A DNA stretch of 52,506 nt from Streptococcus orisratti DSM 15617 (GCF_000380105.1 NZ_KB904454.1:1-52506), one strand, 5' to 3'. Numbered from the stretch's first letter, positions 19,976-30,542 are shown. Numbers and translations are program-made. Notes: a model not told the origin generated them from the sequence alone.

Positions 19976-20004
19976 ATTTTAACAAAAAATATCTGAGAAA
20001 GCAA
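19976..20004 (-). promoter_or_regulatory. Promoter of the T-box transcript
   Basis: The -35 box is TTGCTT (19999-20004) and the -10 box TAAAAT (19976-19981), with a 17-base spacer. The start point would fall a few bases before the T-box Stem I. Confidence 0.7.
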
Positions 20005-20170
20005 TGTTTGGAAATAGTTCTAAAAGATTTTTTGAAAAAGATAGTCATCCATAAAAATTAACAATAAGCTGTCTCAGACCTATAGGAAAATAATTAAACT
20101 AGAGGTAGTGGTTAATGTGAGTAGGATGAAGGCACCAACATATCATTTGATTTCTGCGTATAAGTACATT

Positions 20171-20195
20171 AAAACCTTGCCGAGGCAAGGTTTTT
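20171..20195 (-). terminator. Terminator of rodA
   Basis: A perfect stem CCTTGCC/GGCAAGG is flanked by A and T runs just after the rodA stop. It could act in both directions. Confidence 0.85.
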
Positions 20196-20201
20196 ACTAA
20201 T

Positions 20202-21416
20202 TCAATCATATTTCCGACTACGTTCGAAACGCGCTTCTATTTCTTTTTCTTGATTGAGGCTATTTTGATAACTCATTGATAAAATAAGCCCAACACCAAT
20301 CAAATTTGAAATAAGGGAACTTCCCCCTTGGGAAATGAACGGTAGAGGAATTCCAGTTAATGGTAAAATACCAACAGTTGCACCAATATTTTCAAAAATA
20401 TGGAAAAGAATCATCATGATAAAACCAGTAGAAATGAAGGTGTAGAAACGATTATTAGACTCAATGGTTACACGAATCATACGGTAAATCAAGAGCAGAT
20501 ATAAACCTAGTACAACTGCCCCACCCACAAAACCAAAATCTTCGGCAATAACGGTGAAAATCATGTCACTTTCCCTGACAGGTACCGATAAATCAAGAAC
20601 GCTGAACCCTTTACCAAGTAACCCACCACTGCCAATAGAAATCATACCTTGAGTTTGTTGGTAGGCAATCGTCTCTGAAAAATCAAAAGGATGCAGCCAA
20701 GCAGATATCCGATTAATCTGATAAGTATCCATACCCAAATTGAAAAGAAACTCTTTTCCTTGTGGCAGTAAAAAGATAAGCATAAAAATGCCAAAAAGGA
20801 GAATCACAAGTCCAATAATAGGTAAAATAATCCACCAAGAAATTCCAGCCAAGAGAACTATTCCAGCCAAGATTGCCGTAAAAACTAAGGCTGTCCCCAA
20901 ATCTTTTTGTAAACCTAGCAAGAGCATGACAGGGGCCGTGATAAGAGCAAAAAGACCCAATAATTTGAAGTCTTCTCTTAGCGACATTGTTAAACGCCTC
21001 TCTTGAAACCAAACCGTCGTTTTAGCCAGCATCAAGATATAAGATATTTTCATAAATTCTGATGGTTGAAAAAGTGTCACGGAACCGATGGTAACCCAGT
21101 TTTTAGCCCCAGTAGAAGCGACTAACACCGGACTATAAAAGATTAGGGGAAGAATCATCAGCCCCAAACCAAGCACATACAAAAATGGGGTTATCTTCCA
21201 GAGAAATTCCGTCGAGAAAAGCATGACGACCACTGCAATAAGTCCACCTAGAGCCATCCAGATGACTTGTTGAGTCATGATACTACTCACACTGTCTGAG
21301 TAATCGTTAGCCGTTGCGATATAAACGGCTACGAGACCAATTAGAAGAAGAAAAAAAGTCGGTAAAATAACGGAATAATCCACACGACTATCAATAGAAC
21401 GTTTCTTGCTTGTCAT
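20202..21416 (-). CDS. rodA: RodA, SEDS peptidoglycan glycosyltransferase
   Basis: The 404-residue polytopic membrane protein of the FtsW/RodA/SpoVE (SEDS) family polymerises lipid II into glycan strands with a partner class B PBP. About ten hydrophobic segments are visible. Family signatures include GAKNWVTIGSVTLFQPSEFMK, QKDLGTAL, GSGGLLGKGF and the C-terminal LPLTGIPLPFISQGGSS. Wording of these motifs fits RodA (elongation) slightly better than FtsW, and no division genes lie nearby. It stands alone, with its own terminator. The start ATG 21416 has AAAGGAAG upstream. Confidence 0.9.
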   Translation of the reverse strand: MTSKKRSIDSRVDYSVILPTFFLLLIGLVAVYIATANDYSDSVSSIMTQQVIWMALGGLIAVVVMLFSTEFLWKITPFLYVLGLGLMILPLIFYSPVLVASTGAKNWVTIGSVTLFQPSEFMKISYILMLAKTTVWFQERRLTMSLREDFKLLGLFALITAPVMLLLGLQKDLGTALVFTAILAGIVLLAGISWWIILPIIGLVILLFGIFMLIFLLPQGKEFLFNLGMDTYQINRISAWLHPFDFSETIAYQQTQGMISIGSGGLLGKGFSVLDLSVPVRESDMIFTVIAEDFGFVGGAVVLGLYLLLIYRMIRVTIESNNRFYTFISTGFIMMILFHIFENIGATVGILPLTGIPLPFISQGGSSLISNLIGVGLILSMSYQNSLNQEKEIEARFERSRKYD

Positions 21417-21489
21417 AGTACTTCCTTTAATTTTTTACCATCCTTTGCTTGTCACCGTAGACTGATATTTGAGTTTTGATTTGTATATT

Positions 21490-21651
21490 AGAACTTGTAT
21501 TCACAAGTGAAGTGCTTATAGATATGAGATAATTTTTTCGCTAATCAAGGCAGTTTTTTTGAGGAATACTGACTGTATTTTGAAAAAACTAACAATGAGT
21601 AGCAAAAAAACTAGCCTTAGATGAAAGTGCTGAACTGTGAATACAGGTTTT
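21490..21651. repeat. MITE-like repeat, copy 2 of 5
   Basis: This copy runs from AGAACTTGTATTCACAAG to CTGTGAATACAGGTTT, with good terminal inverted repeats. It lies in the gap upstream of rodA. Confidence 0.9.
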
Positions 21652-22086
21652 TAGACTGATTCGACAATCAAAGATACAAAAACAGTGTAAGAAAAGTCTT
21701 AACACTTAACTCCGGAAAAGTCAATTTTCTGTTTAGAAATGAAAAGATACTTTCCAATCTATGCTGGCTAACCTCAGGATAACTTGGTACTTTAGTATTT
21801 TTATAGGCATTTACTGCTTCATTATCTCGCTTTGCCGTACTCCAGTATGGCTTACATCTCACAGCCGTATACCAAAATATCATAGCAGAGAATTTAAAAT
21901 CTTGGGAATGTCACAAAGAAATAGAGATTGCTTCCACTGACGCTAGACAAGAAATGTAACAATCAGATTTTATCTTGAACTGAGTATCAACTTACGGGAT
22001 GGTCTGACAACCATTATACCATGTTTTGAAAAAGTCGGTGGTCAGAAAATGACAAAAATTTTATGTAAACGAAATCAAAAAAATAA
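21652..22086. other. Gene-free stretch between MITE copy 2 and budA terminator
   Basis: No supported gene. A 71-codon minus-strand frame (21668-21883) has no ribosome site and no recognisable motif. A short palindrome around GCCGTACTCCAGTATGGC (about 21835-21852) resembles pieces of streptococcal intergenic repeats. Confidence 0.4.
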
Positions 22087-22109
22087 AATCTGAGAACATG
22101 TCTCAGATT
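22087..22109 (-). terminator. Terminator of budA
   Basis: A perfect stem AATCTGAGA/TCTCAGATT is followed on the minus strand by a T-rich run, just after the budA stop. Confidence 0.85.
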
Positions 22110-22117
22110 GATAGCCT

Positions 22118-22837
22118 TTATTCGCTTTTATTAATATCTTCTTTTAGTTCATCAAGCTTAAATTTGGCAAAAAGGTATTCCCGATCTTGAACAGGAAAAC
22201 GTTGATCTAGTTGGTCAACAGGACCAACCTCAACAACACCCTCGGTAATAACAAAATCCATAACATGGCCGCCAAAAGTGTGATCATCTGAGATGAAATG
22301 CAAGTGATAACCAGCAACACTAACACCGTGAAACATCTCTGGCGTCCAAATACCAACAATCGTGCCAATAACGTTTTCTTTGGTGTATTCAGGTTGATGA
22401 GTTGCCACATCCGCAAACTTAGTATCTGGGGTTGATTTCGGAATCATTCGGACATGCATTTTTGAAAAGTGTCCCTTAATTTTGATAGAACGAAAAAGAT
22501 TGACACCATCATAATAAGATTCGATGCGGTCTTCAAGTTCTTTATCGGTCATCTCAAACCGCTGTCTAAAGATTACTTCTGCCTGATGAGGAACCACCGC
22601 AGCATAAGGAACTTTGACATCATTTGACACTTCGACCACTTCTGCCTTCCCATCAGATCCCTTGGCTTGGTAGGCTTTACCATCAAGCACAATCAGCTCA
22701 CCATCAATAGAATCTAAAGTCCCAATGCCTAAATCACCATGCTCTAACAGCTCACCTATTGTTAACGTTCCACCATACAACCCTGCCATCAAGGCACTGA
22801 GTGTATTGTACTGAAAAAGTTTAATTGCTTCTGCCAT
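22118..22837 (-). CDS. budA: Alpha-acetolactate decarboxylase
   Basis: Converts alpha-acetolactate to acetoin and CO2 in the cytoplasm, draining pyruvate-derived acid and balancing branched-chain amino acid synthesis. At 239 residues the length is normal. The N-terminal LFQYNTLSALMAGLYGGTLTIGELL and the zinc-binding GYHLHFISDDHTFGGHVMDF are family signatures, with histidines as ligands; the catalytic arginine region VPHQAEVIFRQRF is present. I choose ATG 22837 over an upstream in-frame ATG because GAGG lies just upstream and the family begins here. It is a single gene with its own terminator. Confidence 0.95.
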   Translation of the reverse strand: MAEAIKLFQYNTLSALMAGLYGGTLTIGELLEHGDLGIGTLDSIDGELIVLDGKAYQAKGSDGKAEVVEVSNDVKVPYAAVVPHQAEVIFRQRFEMTDKELEDRIESYYDGVNLFRSIKIKGHFSKMHVRMIPKSTPDTKFADVATHQPEYTKENVIGTIVGIWTPEMFHGVSVAGYHLHFISDDHTFGGHVMDFVITEGVVEVGPVDQLDQRFPVQDREYLFAKFKLDELKEDINKSE

Positions 22838-22935
22838 GATTTCCTCATTATCTCTTGGATTCTTATTTCCATTATAACACAGTTTCAAGATTGCTTTCTA
22901 TGATTTTGTTTGCTAAAGAAATTGAGAAGCTCTTC

Positions 22936-24162
22936 TTATTCGCTCAAGAAATCTAGCATATTGACATCATCTGGTACTAATTTGAGATAACGCTCTGCTA
23001 TGTCGCGAGCACGCTCGCGGTAGCCAAATTCACGCAAAATATAAGCATAATCTTGAAGAAATTCTGGATTTTCTTGTAAATCAGACGCCAAACCTTCATA
23101 GATCGCCAGAGCAGCCTCTTCATTTTCCAAGGCTTGATGGGCTTTAGCCACATTCCATTTGGTCAATAAATTATCAATATCATCATTTTCCAAGGCAAGA
23201 ACGTCTTCAAAACGCTCTTCCTCAAGATAGAGATTGGTCAAGCGCATGAGAACTTCCTCATCATCTTCAGCAACTTTCTTAGCCTTGAGCAGATAATTTT
23301 CTGCTTGGGTACTATCATGTAATTCGTAGGATAATTGCGAAGCTAAAAGTAAGAGATTAACTGCAAATTCATTCTTCGTCAGGCCTTGCTGCACAAGGCG
23401 TAAAGCCTCTTGTGTTTTGTGTTCTTCATGTAGTGACAAACCATAAACGTACTCGTATCCAGCAAAATCAGGATTCATGGTATCTAGTTGTTTGAAGTAA
23501 AGATTAGCTTTTTGATACTCTTTTTGATCATAAAGAATAGTCGCCAATTCAAAAACAGCTTCATCTTCGTATTCAATCTCAATTGTTTTTTCCAAAAATT
23601 CAATAGCCGCTTCAAACTTACCTAAACAAGCATAGGCACGGCCAATACGTTGATAAGTAGAAACTCCTGTCAATTCTAAAATCTCACGATTATCCAATTT
23701 AGCATAGGTTTGAATGGCTTGCTCATAATGCTCTAATTCATATTCGATTTCAGCTAAACCAAAGATAATCAATGGATCTTGACTTATTCGGTTAGCTTCC
23801 AATAATTTTTCACGCGTAACATCTGTCAATCCCTCCATGTCATACAAATCAGCCATGACAAGAAGAGCAGACAAGTAGTCCTCACTATCTGGTGAGATGG
23901 CATCCAAGTACAAGAAAGCTTCCTCAATATCCCCATCTTCTGCAGCAATTTGTGCCAGATTGATGTTTACCTCTGGAAATGCCTCACGTTCCTGCAAGTA
24001 GATGCGTTTAGCCTGTGGCAAAAATCCAATAGATTCCAGATATTCTGCCAATTCCAAGAGAACATCGCTTCCATCTTCTTTCAAAGCACGTTCAAAATAT
24101 TTATTTGCATGAGCTAAATCCTGATTCTGGATTGAGGTCAGCATTTTTTCACTATTTAACAT
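22936..24162 (-). CDS. Tetratricopeptide repeat protein (YpiA-like)
   Basis: The 408-residue protein is built almost wholly of TPR helix pairs, for example AIQTYAKLDNREILELTGVS, GKFEAAIEFLEKTIEIEYED and YQKANLYFKQLDTMNPDFAGYEY. It is acidic and soluble, with no signal. It resembles B. subtilis YpiA and its streptococcal relatives, whose function is unknown; such proteins act as scaffolds. The start ATG 24162 overlaps the end of the upstream permease gene by 11 bases. AAGGAG stands 14 bases upstream, so the second ATG (24144) is also possible. Confidence 0.85.
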   Translation of the reverse strand: MLNSEKMLTSIQNQDLAHANKYFERALKEDGSDVLLELAEYLESIGFLPQAKRIYLQEREAFPEVNINLAQIAAEDGDIEEAFLYLDAISPDSEDYLSALLVMADLYDMEGLTDVTREKLLEANRISQDPLIIFGLAEIEYELEHYEQAIQTYAKLDNREILELTGVSTYQRIGRAYACLGKFEAAIEFLEKTIEIEYEDEAVFELATILYDQKEYQKANLYFKQLDTMNPDFAGYEYVYGLSLHEEHKTQEALRLVQQGLTKNEFAVNLLLLASQLSYELHDSTQAENYLLKAKKVAEDDEEVLMRLTNLYLEEERFEDVLALENDDIDNLLTKWNVAKAHQALENEEAALAIYEGLASDLQENPEFLQDYAYILREFGYRERARDIAERYLKLVPDDVNMLDFLSE

Positions 24163-25333
24163 TTTTTATGTCATCATCTCCTTGCTTAAAATCCTCTTCA
24201 TAGAGGCCACTTATCACCTTGTACCAATCAAAGATTTCCTTAACGACAACCTTAACAGAAGCATAGATTGGGATAGCCAAGAAAACGCCCCAAACTCCAA
24301 ACATAGAACCAGCGGTTAACAAAATAAACATAATAGTCACTGGGTGAATACTTAATTTACTTCCTAAAACTAACGGAGATACAAAACGTCCCTCAATGGT
24401 CTGTTCAATCATGAAAATAATAAGAACCTTAACCAACATCAATGGTCCCTGAACAGCTCCCATAATGACCACTGGAATCATAGCTAGAAAACTTCCTAAA
24501 TAAGGAACCATATTCAATATTCCCGCCATAATCCCGAATGTTAAAGCATAGCGTAAACCAACAAGGCTAAACATAATCGAAAACATAAAACCAACTACAA
24601 TGGCAACAGTCACCTGACCTTGCACATAGCCTGAAAGCTGCTGGTTGATATCTCCTAAAACCCTAGCAGTAGGTTGGCGAAATTTGGGAGGTAACACCTG
24701 AACTAAGCCATCCTTCATTTTGCCACTGTCTCGTAAGAAATAAAAAAGGACAAACGGTGAAATAATAATAGCAATCGTTACCCTAGCAATGATGCCTGCA
24801 AAACTAGACGCCCAATCAAGTGCATTTTTTGAAAAGCTTTCAGCATAAGTCACTGCCTTGGCTGTAATATTAGAAAGCATATCTTGCAACTCAGACTTAT
24901 AATTATTTAACCAAGGATTTTGTAAAACTTTTGTCGCCTCGTAATTTACTGAACGAACATAACCCGGCAAATTAGAGACGAAAGATAGGATTTGTTCACG
25001 AATCATAGGAATAATACTAGCAATTGCCCAAATCAGCAAAATAACAATGACTGTAAAAACCACAAAAATGGCAGAGACACGCCCCAAACCACGACGTTCT
25101 AAAAAATCAACTAAAGGTTTAATGAGATAATAAAGAAGCGCCGAAATGACAAGAGGCAGCATGATAATACCCAAAAATGATAAAATTGGAGTAAAAATAA
25201 AGGAAACTTTAGTCAATAAATAGACGGTTAAAAACACCAAAAAAGTAATCAGAACCGCTACAACTGCCTGATTATCTAAAAACCATTTATAAAACCATGA
25301 ATCTGAAAATGTCTTCTTTTTTTGAGATTCCAT
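24152..25333 (-). CDS. AI-2E/PerM-family membrane transporter
   Basis: The 393-residue polytopic protein of the AI-2E transporter (PerM/YdbI) superfamily has about eight hydrophobic segments. Two lie near the N-terminus (VAVLITFLVFLTVYLLT), a large extracytoplasmic helical region follows, and the C-terminal family signature is LNMVPYLGSFLAMIPVVIMG and EGRFVSPLVLGSKLSIHPV. Members export small molecules or act in Na+/H+ exchange; the substrate here is unknown. It overlaps the TPR gene downstream and the two probably form an operon. The start ATG 25333 is preceded by a GAGG site. Confidence 0.88.
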   Translation of the reverse strand: MESQKKKTFSDSWFYKWFLDNQAVVAVLITFLVFLTVYLLTKVSFIFTPILSFLGIIMLPLVISALLYYLIKPLVDFLERRGLGRVSAIFVVFTVIVILLIWAIASIIPMIREQILSFVSNLPGYVRSVNYEATKVLQNPWLNNYKSELQDMLSNITAKAVTYAESFSKNALDWASSFAGIIARVTIAIIISPFVLFYFLRDSGKMKDGLVQVLPPKFRQPTARVLGDINQQLSGYVQGQVTVAIVVGFMFSIMFSLVGLRYALTFGIMAGILNMVPYLGSFLAMIPVVIMGAVQGPLMLVKVLIIFMIEQTIEGRFVSPLVLGSKLSIHPVTIMFILLTAGSMFGVWGVFLAIPIYASVKVVVKEIFDWYKVISGLYEEDFKQGDDDIKNVK

Positions 25334-25648
25334 CGAAAAGTCCTCACTATCTAATTATCAAGATAATATCAATTATATCATTTTCAACCAAATTAGGCTT
25401 ATTGCGACTACATCCCAGTTTTGCTTTTTTGTCCTATCATCCTTGAATCTGCTTTGATACTAAATTTAATTTCCCGTTGCATTTTATTGAGTAAGGTCGA
25501 TATCCCTTTCTATCAGACCAACATTTCTTTTGTACGAGTTGAAGGATACAGCAAATTCGCTTATCACATTTCGTATCAACTTCTCAACACCGTTCAATCC
25601 TGACTTTTGTTAAAAATAATCAAATAAAGAAACAAATATTCAGGACAA
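25334..25648. other. Intergenic region without a supported gene
   Basis: AT-rich spacer between convergently arranged promoters and ends. A 60-codon plus-strand frame (25421-25603) has no ribosome site and no family features. Nothing else is recognised. Confidence 0.4.
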
Positions 25649-26209
25649 TCAACAGTCATGAACAGACTTAATAGGACTTACCTGGCGAGTATGCTCACCT
25701 AACATTTTCTCCATCCAAATCATATCATACCATGTTTGAAATTTATAACCAGATTGGTGAAATTTGCCAACCAAACGAAACCCCAGTGCTTCATGAAATT
25801 TTTGACTGCCGTTGGTCAAATAAGGATCCTCGTGATCTGTTGTCGCAATGCAGGCATTTAAATTAAGGACACCCATTTTTTTGAGTCTATTTTCCAACTG
25901 CTCATACAAAAGGCGGCCGATACCTGCACCTCTAGCAGTGTTCGACAGATATACCGTTGCTTCAGCTGACCAAGCATAGGCAGCTCTAGGATGAAAGCTA
26001 GAAGCGTAAGCATAGCCTAAGATAGTCCCCTCATCCTCAGCAACTAAGTAAGGATAAAAAGCTGAAATCTTTTGAATACGCCCCTGAAATTCCTCCAAAC
26101 TGGGTATTTCATATTCAAAAGTGATGGCAGTTTTTTCCACATAGTAGGCGTAAATCTGAAGTAGGTCTGCCGCATCCTCCAAAGCTACCTCTCTAATCCG
26201 AATTGACAT
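25649..26209 (-). CDS. GNAT acetyltransferase, phosphinothricin acetyltransferase-like
   Basis: The 186-residue GNAT protein is of the PAT/Bar-like branch: IRIREVALEDAADLLQIYAYYV, TAITFEYEIPSLEEF, GYAYASSFHPRAAYAWSAEATVYL and the acetyl-CoA loop GAGIGRLLYEQL, with HEALGFRLVGKFHQSGYK at the end. It may acetylate amino groups of small toxic compounds or methionine analogues. I choose ATG 26209 because the family begins MSIRIRE; it overlaps the upstream Nudix gene by 17 bases. It is the last gene of a three-gene cluster with two Nudix hydrolases. Confidence 0.88.
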   Translation of the reverse strand: MSIRIREVALEDAADLLQIYAYYVEKTAITFEYEIPSLEEFQGRIQKISAFYPYLVAEDEGTILGYAYASSFHPRAAYAWSAEATVYLSNTARGAGIGRLLYEQLENRLKKMGVLNLNACIATTDHEDPYLTNGSQKFHEALGFRLVGKFHQSGYKFQTWYDMIWMEKMLGEHTRQVSPIKSVHDC

Positions 26210-26681
26210 AATCGTCTCCAATCTCATTTTGAAAAACATGAACAATCTGACCTTGCCATTTTGGTAATTCCTCTTTTAAAAAAGAGGGTTTTAAATTGAT
26301 AGAAGGCAGCTGAGTAATTTCCACCCATTTGCAAGTTCCCGAAATATCTGGTTCATTCATGTGGCTAGGTGTCCCTTCCAGAAGCTGACACAGATAGTGG
26401 AACTCAATGTTGTGATATCGCTGACTTCCTTGCTGGAAATGGTTTTCCACAATAAAAGCTAGTTTATCTGACGAGATGGTCACTCCTAATTCTTCCACAA
26501 CTTCTCTAACCGCAACCTGATAGCTACCCTCGCCTAATAAAATTGCACCTCCGGGTACAATATACTGATTTTTTTCTTCACTAAAAACCGTCAGTAACTT
26601 ACCATTGTTGACAATCAAAGCAGAGCTTCTTACGCCAAAAGTCAGTTGCCCTGCCTGCACCCTAAAATCTTTACTTGTCAT
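26193..26681 (-). CDS. Nudix hydrolase
   Basis: The 162-residue protein has a full Nudix box, GGAILLGEGSYQVAVREVVEELGV (pattern Gx5Ex7REUxEExGU), near residues 44-67. The REVVEE glutamates bind Mg2+. It hydrolyses a nucleoside diphosphate linked to some group X; substrate unknown. The start overlaps the end of the upstream Nudix gene by 11 bases and the end overlaps the acetyltransferase gene, indicating an operon. Confidence 0.9.
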   Translation of the reverse strand: MTSKDFRVQAGQLTFGVRSSALIVNNGKLLTVFSEEKNQYIVPGGAILLGEGSYQVAVREVVEELGVTISSDKLAFIVENHFQQGSQRYHNIEFHYLCQLLEGTPSHMNEPDISGTCKWVEITQLPSINLKPSFLKEELPKWQGQIVHVFQNEIGDDYVNSD

Positions 26682-27153
26682 AAAAAGTTACCTCTTTGTT
26701 CACCAATTTCTGCTCTTTGTCATAGGTAAATTTGGCAGAGAAAAAAGGAACATCTGCTAAAATCCATTTAAAAATTTCATAATCTCCTTCCCAAGTCGGC
26801 TTGGACAGGACTTGGTCATAAGGAACCCACTCCAGAGTCCCCTCCCTAGACTCCTCATCAGAAATCAAGACTCCTTCAAAATCGGTAACCTTAAAGACGT
26901 AGGTATACCAATCTTGATTCGGGGTAAATTCAGGGAAAGTAATGACCCCTTTAAAATCCATTTTCTTAACAGTCAGATGGGTTTCTTCCAGAATTTCTCT
27001 TTTGGCACATTCATCTGGCGTCTCACCCGCTTCTATCTTCCCACCAACTGATATCCACTTACCTTCATGAACATCATTTGGCTTTTTATTGCGATGAAGC
27101 AAAAGCAACTCCTGACCGTTATCAATGTAACAAATCGTTGCTAGCTGTGTCAT
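26671..27153 (-). CDS. Nudix hydrolase, MutT/8-oxo-dGTP type
   Basis: The 160-residue protein has TQLATICYIDNGQELLLLHRN and a Nudix box GGKIEAGETPDECAKREILEETHL, with KWISVGGK in front, as in MutT-type enzymes of streptococci. It probably cleans oxidised nucleotides such as 8-oxo-dGTP. I choose ATG 27153 (MTQLA) because GAGAGG lies nine bases upstream; ATG 27162 would leave no spacing and the longer frame lacks a ribosome site. It is the first gene of the Nudix-Nudix-acetyltransferase cluster and is divergent from the lactonase gene. Confidence 0.88.
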   Translation of the reverse strand: MTQLATICYIDNGQELLLLHRNKKPNDVHEGKWISVGGKIEAGETPDECAKREILEETHLTVKKMDFKGVITFPEFTPNQDWYTYVFKVTDFEGVLISDEESREGTLEWVPYDQVLSKPTWEGDYEIFKWILADVPFFSAKFTYDKEQKLVNKEVTFYDK

Positions 27154-27236
27154 ACCACTCATCCTCTCTATTTTTCCTTCTATTATAGCAAAATTTTGTG
27201 ATATAATGACTTTATTAGACAAATAAGGAGTCACAA

Positions 27237-28250
27237 ATGATTGAAACGGTTTATTTTGGAACCTATACTCAAAAAACATCAAAGGGTATTTATGCCGCTG
27301 ATTTTGATACAGAAACAGGACAACTTGATAATCTCAGACTTCTTGCCAAGGAAGGTTCACCAACTTATCTAGCTTTTTCCAGAGATGGCTACCTCTACTC
27401 TGTCAGTAAGCAAGAGGGGCGAGGAGGTATTGCCAGTTTTAATCCAGATTTCCAGCTTATCAATCAAGTTCTCGAAGAGGGATCTGGGCTTTGCTATGTT
27501 TCCGTAGATGATAAACGCCAGTTGATTTATGGCGTCAACTACCATAAGGGACAACTCCTTATTTATAAGCGCCAAAATGATGGTAAGTTAAATCTAGTCA
27601 ATAAACTGCAATGTCATGGGGCAGGTCCTCATCCAAACCAAGATCGTTCACACCTTCATTTTGCAGATTTAACACCTGACAAGTATCTGATCACTTGTGA
27701 CCTAGGAACAGATAGTCTAACTTCTTATGACATCAACGCAGATGGTAAGCTGACTAAAATTGGTAATTATCAAGCTGCACCAGGCGCAGGCTGTCGCCAC
27801 CTCATCTTTCATCCCGACTTCAAAATAGCCTACATGATTTGTGAGTTAAACGCTACCATTGAAGTTTTGATTTATGATGGCTATGGTCAGTTTGAACATT
27901 ACCAGACTATTTCTACTCTCCCCGATGACTATCATGGCTTCAATGCTTGCGCAGCTATTCGCATTAGTTCAGATGGCAAGTTCATCTATGCTAGCAATCG
28001 CGGGCATAATTCTATTGCCGTTTTTGAAGTGGCGGGGGATGGTATCCTTGAAACACGCCAAATTATTTCAACTTCTGGCGAGAATCCACGTGATTTTAAC
28101 CTTTCTCCTGATGGCAAATTTCTTCTAGCTGCTCATCAAGATTCTGACAATGTGACTATCTTTAAACGTGATAAAGCATCAGGAATACTAACCGAAATTA
28201 GCCATGAATTTTTAGTTCCTGAAGCCGTCTGTCTTGTTTTTAAAAAATAG
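27237..28250 (+). CDS. Lactonase-family beta-propeller protein (6-phosphogluconolactonase-like)
   Basis: One of the few plus-strand genes. The 337-residue protein is a seven-bladed propeller of the YbhE/Pgl lactonase family: YFGTYTQKTSKGIYAADFD, GAGPHPNQDRSHLHFADLTPD, GAGCRHLIFHPD, ASNRGHNSIAVFEV, GENPRDFNLSPDGKFLLAAHQDSDNV. It would hydrolyse 6-phosphogluconolactone or a related sugar lactone. The start ATG 27237 has AAGGAG six bases upstream, and TATAAT (about 27201-27206) lies about 30 bases before it. It is followed by a small protein gene in the same direction. Confidence 0.9.
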   Translation: MIETVYFGTYTQKTSKGIYAADFDTETGQLDNLRLLAKEGSPTYLAFSRDGYLYSVSKQEGRGGIASFNPDFQLINQVLEEGSGLCYVSVDDKRQLIYGVNYHKGQLLIYKRQNDGKLNLVNKLQCHGAGPHPNQDRSHLHFADLTPDKYLITCDLGTDSLTSYDINADGKLTKIGNYQAAPGAGCRHLIFHPDFKIAYMICELNATIEVLIYDGYGQFEHYQTISTLPDDYHGFNACAAIRISSDGKFIYASNRGHNSIAVFEVAGDGILETRQIISTSGENPRDFNLSPDGKFLLAAHQDSDNVTIFKRDKASGILTEISHEFLVPEAVCLVFKK

Positions 28251-28336
28251 CTGATATTTCCAATAATTAGCAAACAAATTGGTTTCAAAAAGTAAATAGT
28301 TATGGTTTAATAAAGGAAAAAGAAAAGAGGATTACA

Positions 28337-28531
28337 ATGAACCCAAACGAACTATTTGAACAAATCAAAGAATTGATTGCCCAAAAAGACTTCAAGGCAG
28401 CCCAAAATTTCCTTGATAAGAACAAAGATCAACTAGGCGAGTATTTTGACCAAGCCAAAGCCCTTCTCGATGGTGCTGGAGGTATCGATGGTGTCATGAA
28501 CAAAGTCAAAGGACTTTTTGGTAATAAATAA
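28337..28531 (+). CDS. Small conserved helical protein, unknown function
   Basis: The 64-residue protein, MNPNELFEQIKELIAQKDF at its start, is acidic and helical, with a glycine-rich bend (DGAGGIDGVMNKVKGLFG) near the C-terminus. It has no signal peptide. The start has AAGAGG upstream and codon use is normal, so it is a likely real gene. It lies 86 bases after the lactonase gene and ends before a strong bidirectional terminator. Confidence 0.75.
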   Translation: MNPNELFEQIKELIAQKDFKAAQNFLDKNKDQLGEYFDQAKALLDGAGGIDGVMNKVKGLFGNK

Positions 28532-28600
28532 GACAATCAAAAACTTAGCCTATCCTTAGATTAGCTAATTTTTTAGTATCCCCCAAAATACAAAAAATAA

Positions 28601-28643
28601 CCTTGCCACCAACGACAAACGTTGATATGACAAGGTTTTTTTA
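28601..28643. terminator. Bidirectional terminator between the small gene and rmlB
   Basis: The outer stem CCTTG/CAAGG with an inner CAACG/CGTTG stem is bordered by A-rich sequence on the left and T7 on the right. It serves the plus-strand small gene and, read the other way, rmlB. Confidence 0.8.
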
Positions 28644-28646
28644 ATT

Positions 28647-29993
<1,347 letters not shown>

Positions 29994-30056
29994 TATTTTC
30001 ACTACAGCGAAAACTATCGCTAATGGCTCGCTATGCTCGCCCTCTTTGATGCCAGA

Positions 30057-30542
30057 CTACTTCAACATTTCTTTCAAGTAAGCAATCTTAGCAAAATCTT
30101 TTTGGTTATTTTTGTCTGCCCGATAGGAATCTTTGGAAGAGGCCAGATAGATTTTCAGATATTGCTCAAGCGTTGGTAAGTAATAATGAACACCATTCGT
30201 CTCTAATTCTTCCAAATCCTCAAGCTCAACACCTGCAAAACTTGGCAGAGAGTGAAGGCCACCAAATTCAACGGAAACACCATTTTTCTGGAACTCATGC
30301 TCATGGCGGTCGACCAAGGTATAACCCAACCTTTCCATCATGGCAATCAGCTTATCTGATTGATAGATACGCTCCTCGTCTGGCACTTCCCAGCCTCTGG
30401 GATCACTAGGGACATGAATATCTAAATCACGGGCTTGCCAGTCTTGACCTGTTCGCTCTTCTAAACCGACAGATCCCATCAACAACGGTGTAATTTCTAT
30501 TTGATTAAGCTCTCTTGCAATTTCCAAGAAAATTTCAAACAT
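30057..30542 (-). CDS. Nucleotidyltransferase-fold protein in the rml operon, unknown role
   Basis: The 161-residue protein has LLMGSVGLEERTGQDWQARDLDIHV, the GS...DxD pattern of the minimal nucleotidyltransferase fold, and a C-terminal helical part with LEQYLKIYLASSKD. Relatives in streptococcal rhamnose clusters have been given misleading names such as phosphoribosylanthranilate isomerase, which this sequence does not resemble. The ATG shares one base with the rmlC stop (TAATG), so it is translationally coupled. Whether it modifies a sugar nucleotide, a protein or something else is unknown. Confidence 0.7.
   Translation of the reverse strand: MFEIFLEIARELNQIEITPLLMGSVGLEERTGQDWQARDLDIHVPSDPRGWEVPDEERIYQSDKLIAMMERLGYTLVDRHEHEFQKNGVSVEFGGLHSLPSFAGVELEDLEELETNGVHYYLPTLEQYLKIYLASSKDSYRADKNNQKDFAKIAYLKEMLK

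Noticed and set aside
21668..21883. 71-codon minus-strand ORF
   Set aside because: No ribosome site, next to a MITE copy, no recognisable family.
25421..25603. 60-codon plus-strand ORF
   Set aside because: No ribosome site, no conserved motif, AT-rich spacer.
30057..30542. Phosphoribosylanthranilate isomerase
   Set aside because: The name appears on relatives, but the sequence shows a GS...DxD nucleotidyltransferase pattern and no TrpF features.
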